A stretch of 11,650 nt of DNA from Candolleomyces eurysporus (lineage: Eukaryota > Basidiomycota > Agaricomycetes > Agaricales > Psathyrellaceae): NCBI GenBank assembly GCA_027579435.1, contig JANBPK010000165.1:1-11650 (forward strand), given 5' to 3'. Positions within the stretch are counted from its first letter, which is position 1. Every line of letters begins with the position of its first letter. The notes beneath the pieces were generated by a model, which did no database searches, was not told where the DNA came from, and saw only the letters and a list, made by a program, of their open reading frames with translations. Below are positions 8,409 to 11,650 of the stretch, in pieces. The position numbers were made by a program, and so were the translations under genes.

Positions 8409-8468
8409 GGATCTGTATGAGTTTTTTCCCACAAGTAACTCAGACTCACAGCTCAAGTACTTGTGAGT
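8409..8468 (+). repeat. Subterminal direct repeat, left copy (partner at 9043-9103)
   Basis: Both copies run from GGATC through TTTTCCCAC, AGT-ACTC and AAGT to TTGTGAGT in the same order over about 60 bp. The differences are mostly A/G or C/T changes plus one single-base indel. The copies lie near opposite ends of the MITE-like element in the same orientation, and are therefore distinct from its terminal inverted repeats. Confidence 0.65.
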
Positions 8469-8621
8469 TTGTAAGTATACTCACACAGCAAGTCCACACA
8501 AGTAACTCGTGAGTTACTCACAAGTATTCACAAAATTTACTGGCACAAATTTGGATTGTAAAGCAAGGCAAGGTGGGATTTTCATTGTAGCCACCAATTT
8601 TAGCAACAACTCTACATGTTT

Positions 8622-8713
8622 AAGCATAACTAAGACTCTATGTACTCAAGCATAATTAAGACTCTACATACTCAAGCATGACTAAAATTTTATGTACTCA
8701 AGTTGTAACTAAT
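8622..8713 (+). repeat. 26-bp tandem repeat, three full units plus a partial one
   Basis: Units at 8622-8647, 8648-8673 and 8674-8699 follow the pattern AAGCATAACTAAGACTCTAT then GTACTC. A degenerate fourth begins at 8700. It lies in the AT-rich middle of the MITE-like element and is non-coding. Confidence 0.8.
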
Positions 8714-9042
8714 CACTATCTAAATCAAGAATTTTGTAGATGTGTACAGCCTTCTGTAGTCAAGTATGAGTGCTACTAGGTCTTATCCATTCACATTTCC
8801 CTTTTCTATAGTAGGCAAGCCCATCTGGTTGGTCAGGTTGTGCCTATGCACCATGAGGCATGAAAATAGCTGTCCACTAACTCTTTTTCATCCAATTTGG
8901 CCTGTAATAATTCAGGAAAAATTCATAAAAATTTGCNAAAAAATTGTGGCATGAAGTGTTTCTTTTACTGAAAAAATTATGGGTTTTCATGGGTTTTCAT
9001 GGGTACTTGTGGCAAGTACTTGTGCCTTCAGAATCCATACTT

Positions 9043-9103
9043 GGATCCTCATGAGTATTTTCCCACGAGTGACTCGGACCCACAGATCCAAGTTTTTGTG
9101 AGT
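9043..9103 (+). repeat. Subterminal direct repeat, right copy
   Basis: Partner of 8409-8468. This copy keeps CG where the left copy has CA in CCACGAGT and ACTCGGAC, hinting at CpG loss in the left copy. Confidence 0.65.
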
Positions 9104-9159
9104 ATTCCCACGGGTCTACTTGTGAGTACTCATAGAAGACTCAGACTCATGGACAGCCT

Positions 9160-9624
9160 TACTTGGAAGTGCATGCAGTGAGAGATTGCAGTATCATATA
9201 TGAGTGATGAGATTTGTATTTTCTGCCAAAATGTCCAATGAGATATAATATACAAGCTGAACTTGCTACTTGTTGCCATTTCCATTGATCAATGCCATGG
9301 CAGGGGGTTTGAGAGGAAGGCCTTGAGAAACAAATCCAAGACACAATTGTTGAAGACGACCGGGCCGGCGGTGGACTGCATGACAGGCGCTTTCCAAGTT
9401 GATCAACAATTTTTCTTTGATCTTCCTCTTGCACTGTGTGTATCACCGGGCTAACGGACACTTTTTCTATTCAGAATGGGACCTTGTTGACTGGCTGACT
9501 GCATCAGAAGACAACGTAACACTGAAAGATAGCCAACAGTCTAACCAATTGGAAAACCTCATGAAGGAGAACCAAAACTCCCGTCTTTCACTTGTTTGTC
9601 CCCCCACATCATACCTCCACCTCG
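9160..9624. other. Interval upstream of the P450; no supported gene
   Basis: 465 bp between the MITE-like element and the P450 start. Short open frames occur on both strands (for example 9461-9159 minus and 9399-9809 plus, the latter out of frame with the P450), but none has recognisable motifs. Presumably this is the P450 promoter and 5' UTR. Confidence 0.5.
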
Positions 9625-11059
9625 ATGAGTGGTGTGCACCAGATCATCACGGGCTTCAGCCTGCTATGTGCTGCTGCGTTTATTGTACAGAGGCTGAGGA
9701 AGAATGCACGATCTCGGGGTCTATGGCTTCCGCTTGGACTGAAGAGGTTGCCTGTAATTGGAAACCTGCTCGACCTGCCTCAAGAGCAGCCATGGGAGGA
9801 GTATCATAGGATGTTGCAGTGGTACGGTGTGTGCTGACCGCTCTTTCTACAAATCAATAACGTGACGGGGAATTTAGGTGACATCATGTATCTTGAAGCG
9901 CTCGGCCAACCCATTGTCGTGCTTGACTCGCTCTCTCGAGCTACGGATTTATACGACAAGAGGGGAGCCACATATTCCGACAGACCTTATCTTCCAATTC
10001 TCGACATGTGCGTTCTCATGCTCTCAACCACCTTGCATGTGTTTGACAAAAGCTCGCCTTCGATTCAGCATGGAGATGAACTGGAGTTTTGGCCTGATGC
10101 CATATGGTGCCAAATGGCGCCCGCACCATCGTCCATTCCACCAACTCGTAAATTCGAATGCACTTCCCAAGTTTTACCCAGTCTTCAACGAAGAGATTGT
10201 AGTCCTGTTGCAGAAGTTGCACACATCGCCTGAGGATTTCTTGAAACATATTCAATTGTATGTCTCTCGGTGCCCTTTCTAGCTGAAGCTAAAGTACTGA
10301 TCTTGCTTCTGACAAGCTTCTTTGGAGCCAGCATCATGCACCTCTCATACGGCTTCGACAATGTCAAAACGAACGTCAGCCTCATCCACGACGCCGAAAT
10401 CCTGATGTAAGCTTCTCTGAAGCAGCACTTCCTGGCAGATATCTCGTGAACAACTTGCCCTTCTTCAAATACGTCCCTGCCTGGTTCCCTGGTGCTGGCT
10501 GGAAGAAGAAATGCCAGTATATCGCATTGGTCAATAAACGTACGCTCTACGATTCCTTTGAAAGTGTGAAAGATAGTTTGGTGGGTGATAATTTTCTTCT
10601 CAATCAGGAGAAAAGAGCTTTGACGGTGAGTTTGAAATCAGCGCAAAGGTCGTAGGAGTGCACACCCAAGTATGGCGGTCAGCCTTTTGGACGAAATGCC
10701 AGAAGAGAATACACCTGAGTGTGCAGAGCTCGAGTCTATCGCGAGGATTAGTTGCGCCTCTGGGTATGCAGGTTCGTAGAGCATCACGAGTTGTTCGGAT
10801 TCGATCATTCTGAACTCACATCTACCCTGAACTTCCAGCCGGCGCTGACACTGTAAGTGGCCACTTTCCTTACGTTATGCCGTCCTGACGTTTAAACTTT
10901 GAAACTTGATAGACGGTCAGCTCGGCAGCAGCTCTTTTCCTTGTATTGGCGACGCATCCGGATGTCCAGAAGAAAGCCCAGGCGGAAATTGATTCAGTCG
11001 TAGGAGGTAATCGGTTGTCGTTGATGAGCGATCGGGAAAATCTGCCATACCTGTGCGCC
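9625..11059 (+). pseudogene. Cytochrome P450 monooxygenase, frameshifted and missing its C-terminal haem domain
   Basis: Predicted exons: 9625-9826, 9878-10007, 10069-10257, 10317-10580 (with a frameshift), 10642-10771, 10839-10852 and 10913-11059. The start ATG 9625 gives MSGVHQ followed by a hydrophobic ER anchor. Family landmarks: RLPVIGNLLDLP hinge, SDRPYLP, helix-C YGAKWRPHHRPFHQ, WFPGAGWK, I-helix AGADTT (oxygen activation) and [13 protein letters not shown], then DRENLPY. A basidiomycete class II P450 would continue for about 180-200 residues with ExxR, PERF and the haem-ligand Cys. None is present before base 11650, where repeat sequence follows. A one-base deletion in the A run at 10397-10399 shifts the frame between HDAE and SFSEAALPGR. 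The 14-nt exon 10839-10852 encodes most of the AGADT motif. Substrate cannot be inferred. Confidence 0.85.
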
Positions 11060-11252
11060 AGGGCATTCAGCAGCATGTCAAATATGACATGACACAGCTG
11101 GGTTGGCATTAGATCAAGCATTATGTCCAATTTTGGCCCAGCTGGGACGGGTAAGGTCTCAAAATGCATGTCCCAGCTGGGCCAAGCAACACCAGTCACA
11201 TATTAAATGACTCCAGCGGGGCGGGACGTAGCTACCAGTTGCTCATGACAAT
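11060..11252. repeat. Junction DNA with inverted repeats replacing the P450 3' end
   Basis: P450 similarity ends at about 11059. A 7-bp hairpin CATGTCA/TGACATG (11074-11080 and 11085-11091, 4-nt loop) follows. Next is a perfect 16-bp inverted repeat TTGGCCCAGCTGGGAC (11133-11148) with its complement at 11170-11185 and a 21-nt loop. A related CAGCTGGGTTGGC lies at about 11095. This looks like the end of an inserted repeat, or a foldback. Confidence 0.6.
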
Positions 11253-11650
11253 AGGAATCTCGGGAGTATTCTTGGACATTGGTACNNATATGTACATCTT
11301 GAATAATAATGGTTGGGCAGGCCATCATGGGAATCTCGGGCAGCTTTTCGACATCCAAACATACTTCCTTGAATTCCAGAGGTCCTAGAGGAATCTCAGG
11401 CTACTTATTGGCATTCATATGTACTTCTTAATACCAGCAGTCAGGCAAGGGCATGACAGGGATCTTGGGCTAATGTTGGAACATCGAACAGCAGTCTGGG
11501 CATAGGAGTCTTGGGCCAACTTTGACATCCAGTACGTACTTTTCAAATAACAGGCACTCGAGGCAGGGACACCATAGGAATCTCGGGCCAACTTTAACAT
11601 CCTGTATGTACTTTTCAAATAACGGGCAGTCGAGGTAGGAATTTGGGGTC
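11253..11650 (+). repeat. Degenerate minisatellite, unit about 70-76 bp, running off the window
   Basis: The AGGAATCTCGGG-type motif recurs at 11253, 11329, 11389, 11458, 11504 and 11575, spaced 76, 60, 69, 46 and 71 bp. Each is followed by variants of CAACTTTGACATCC, GTACGTACTTTTCAAATAA and GGCAGTCGAGGCAGG. The last two units are the most alike and the earlier ones more diverged. N bases occur at 11286-11287. There is no convincing coding content; the open frame across it on the minus strand simply repeats the unit. Confidence 0.75.

Larger units (their letters stand above)
8334..9159. mobile_element. 826-bp non-autonomous TIR element (MITE-like)
   Basis: The left end reads AGGCTGTCCA (8334-8343) and the right end TGGACAGCCT (9150-9159), a perfect 10-bp inverted repeat with TA on each side (8332-8333 and 9160-9161). 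The subterminal regions are dense in CACAAGT/ACTTGTG and GAGTACTC-type words in both orientations, as is common where a transposase binds. No transposase ORF is present. TA flanks suggest a Tc1/mariner-like target, but two bases is weak evidence and other superfamilies with this terminus are possible. On its left it abuts broken gypsy pol. The right flank is not gypsy-like, so insertion was accompanied or followed by loss of the rest of pol. Confidence 0.68.

Noticed and set aside
8332..9161. TAA/TTA as a 3-bp target duplication (Harbinger-like)
   Set aside because: The flanks are TAA on the left and TTA on the right, which is inverted and not direct. Only TA is a direct match.
9159..9461. 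100-codon minus-strand ORF as upstream gypsy integrase
   Set aside because: It lacks any expected integrase motif (zinc-binding HHCC or first catalytic Asp) and its composition is unlike pol.
10407..10438. 32-nt intron in the P450 to restore the frame
   Set aside because: It is shorter than the other introns here, and it would remove residues (SEAALPGR) that look like conserved P450 sequence. A one-base deletion explains the data better.

Overview
The window looks like a repeat-rich accessory region of a filamentous basidiomycete (Agaricomycetes-like) genome. Reasons: genes with many short GT-AG introns (mostly 49-70 nt), a basidiomycete-type P450, a chromodomain Ty3/gypsy element, and a transposon gene pair (alpha-kinase plus integrase-type transposase) that I associate with mushroom-forming fungi from memory. 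No database was consulted. A few N bases (309, 4772, 8937, 11286-11287) show the assembly is not perfect, so single-base frameshifts are uncertain.

The central feature is a nested mobile element. Positions 1514-6932 form a 5.42 kb DNA transposon with about 218-bp terminal inverted repeats (95% identical) and a 6-bp flanking direct repeat GCCTCT (1508-1513 and 6933-6938). Inside are two divergently transcribed genes. On the minus strand (4641-1913) is an 11-exon alpha-kinase gene with an N-terminal Cys-rich segment, which seems to carry three 1-nt frameshifts. On the plus strand (5184-6682) is a six-exon integrase-fold (DDE) transposase whose predicted splicing gives an uninterrupted 405-aa protein.

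This transposon sits inside another gene on the minus strand. Deleting it with one copy of the target repeat joins 7415-6933 to 1507-1066 into one 290-aa frame with a single 52-nt intron. That gene is preceded on the same strand by the 3' end of a chromovirus (Ty3/gypsy) pol (8333-7480: integrase core, then chromodomain, with stops and a frameshift). It is followed 17 nt after its stop by a G10 polypurine tract (1048-1037) and a TG-start LTR-like sequence running left out of the window (1036 to 1). The broken gene is therefore probably an extra ORF of the retrotransposon, between pol and the 3' LTR.

The gypsy pol is cut at its 5' side by an 826-bp non-autonomous element (8334-9159) with AGGCTGTCCA ends, TA on both sides and subterminal repeats. 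After about 465 bp of apparent non-coding sequence there is a plus-strand cytochrome P450 (9625-11059). It has a membrane anchor, a helix-C motif and an I-helix AGADTT, but a 1-nt frameshift, and it stops before ExxR and the haem cysteine. A 16-bp hairpin and a degenerate 70-bp-class minisatellite fill the right end.

Main points: an alpha-kinase-carrying, integrase-type transposon with a readable target site, inserted in a retrotransposon ORF; and TIR divergence made only of transitions, nearly all at CpG, which points to methylation-driven decay.
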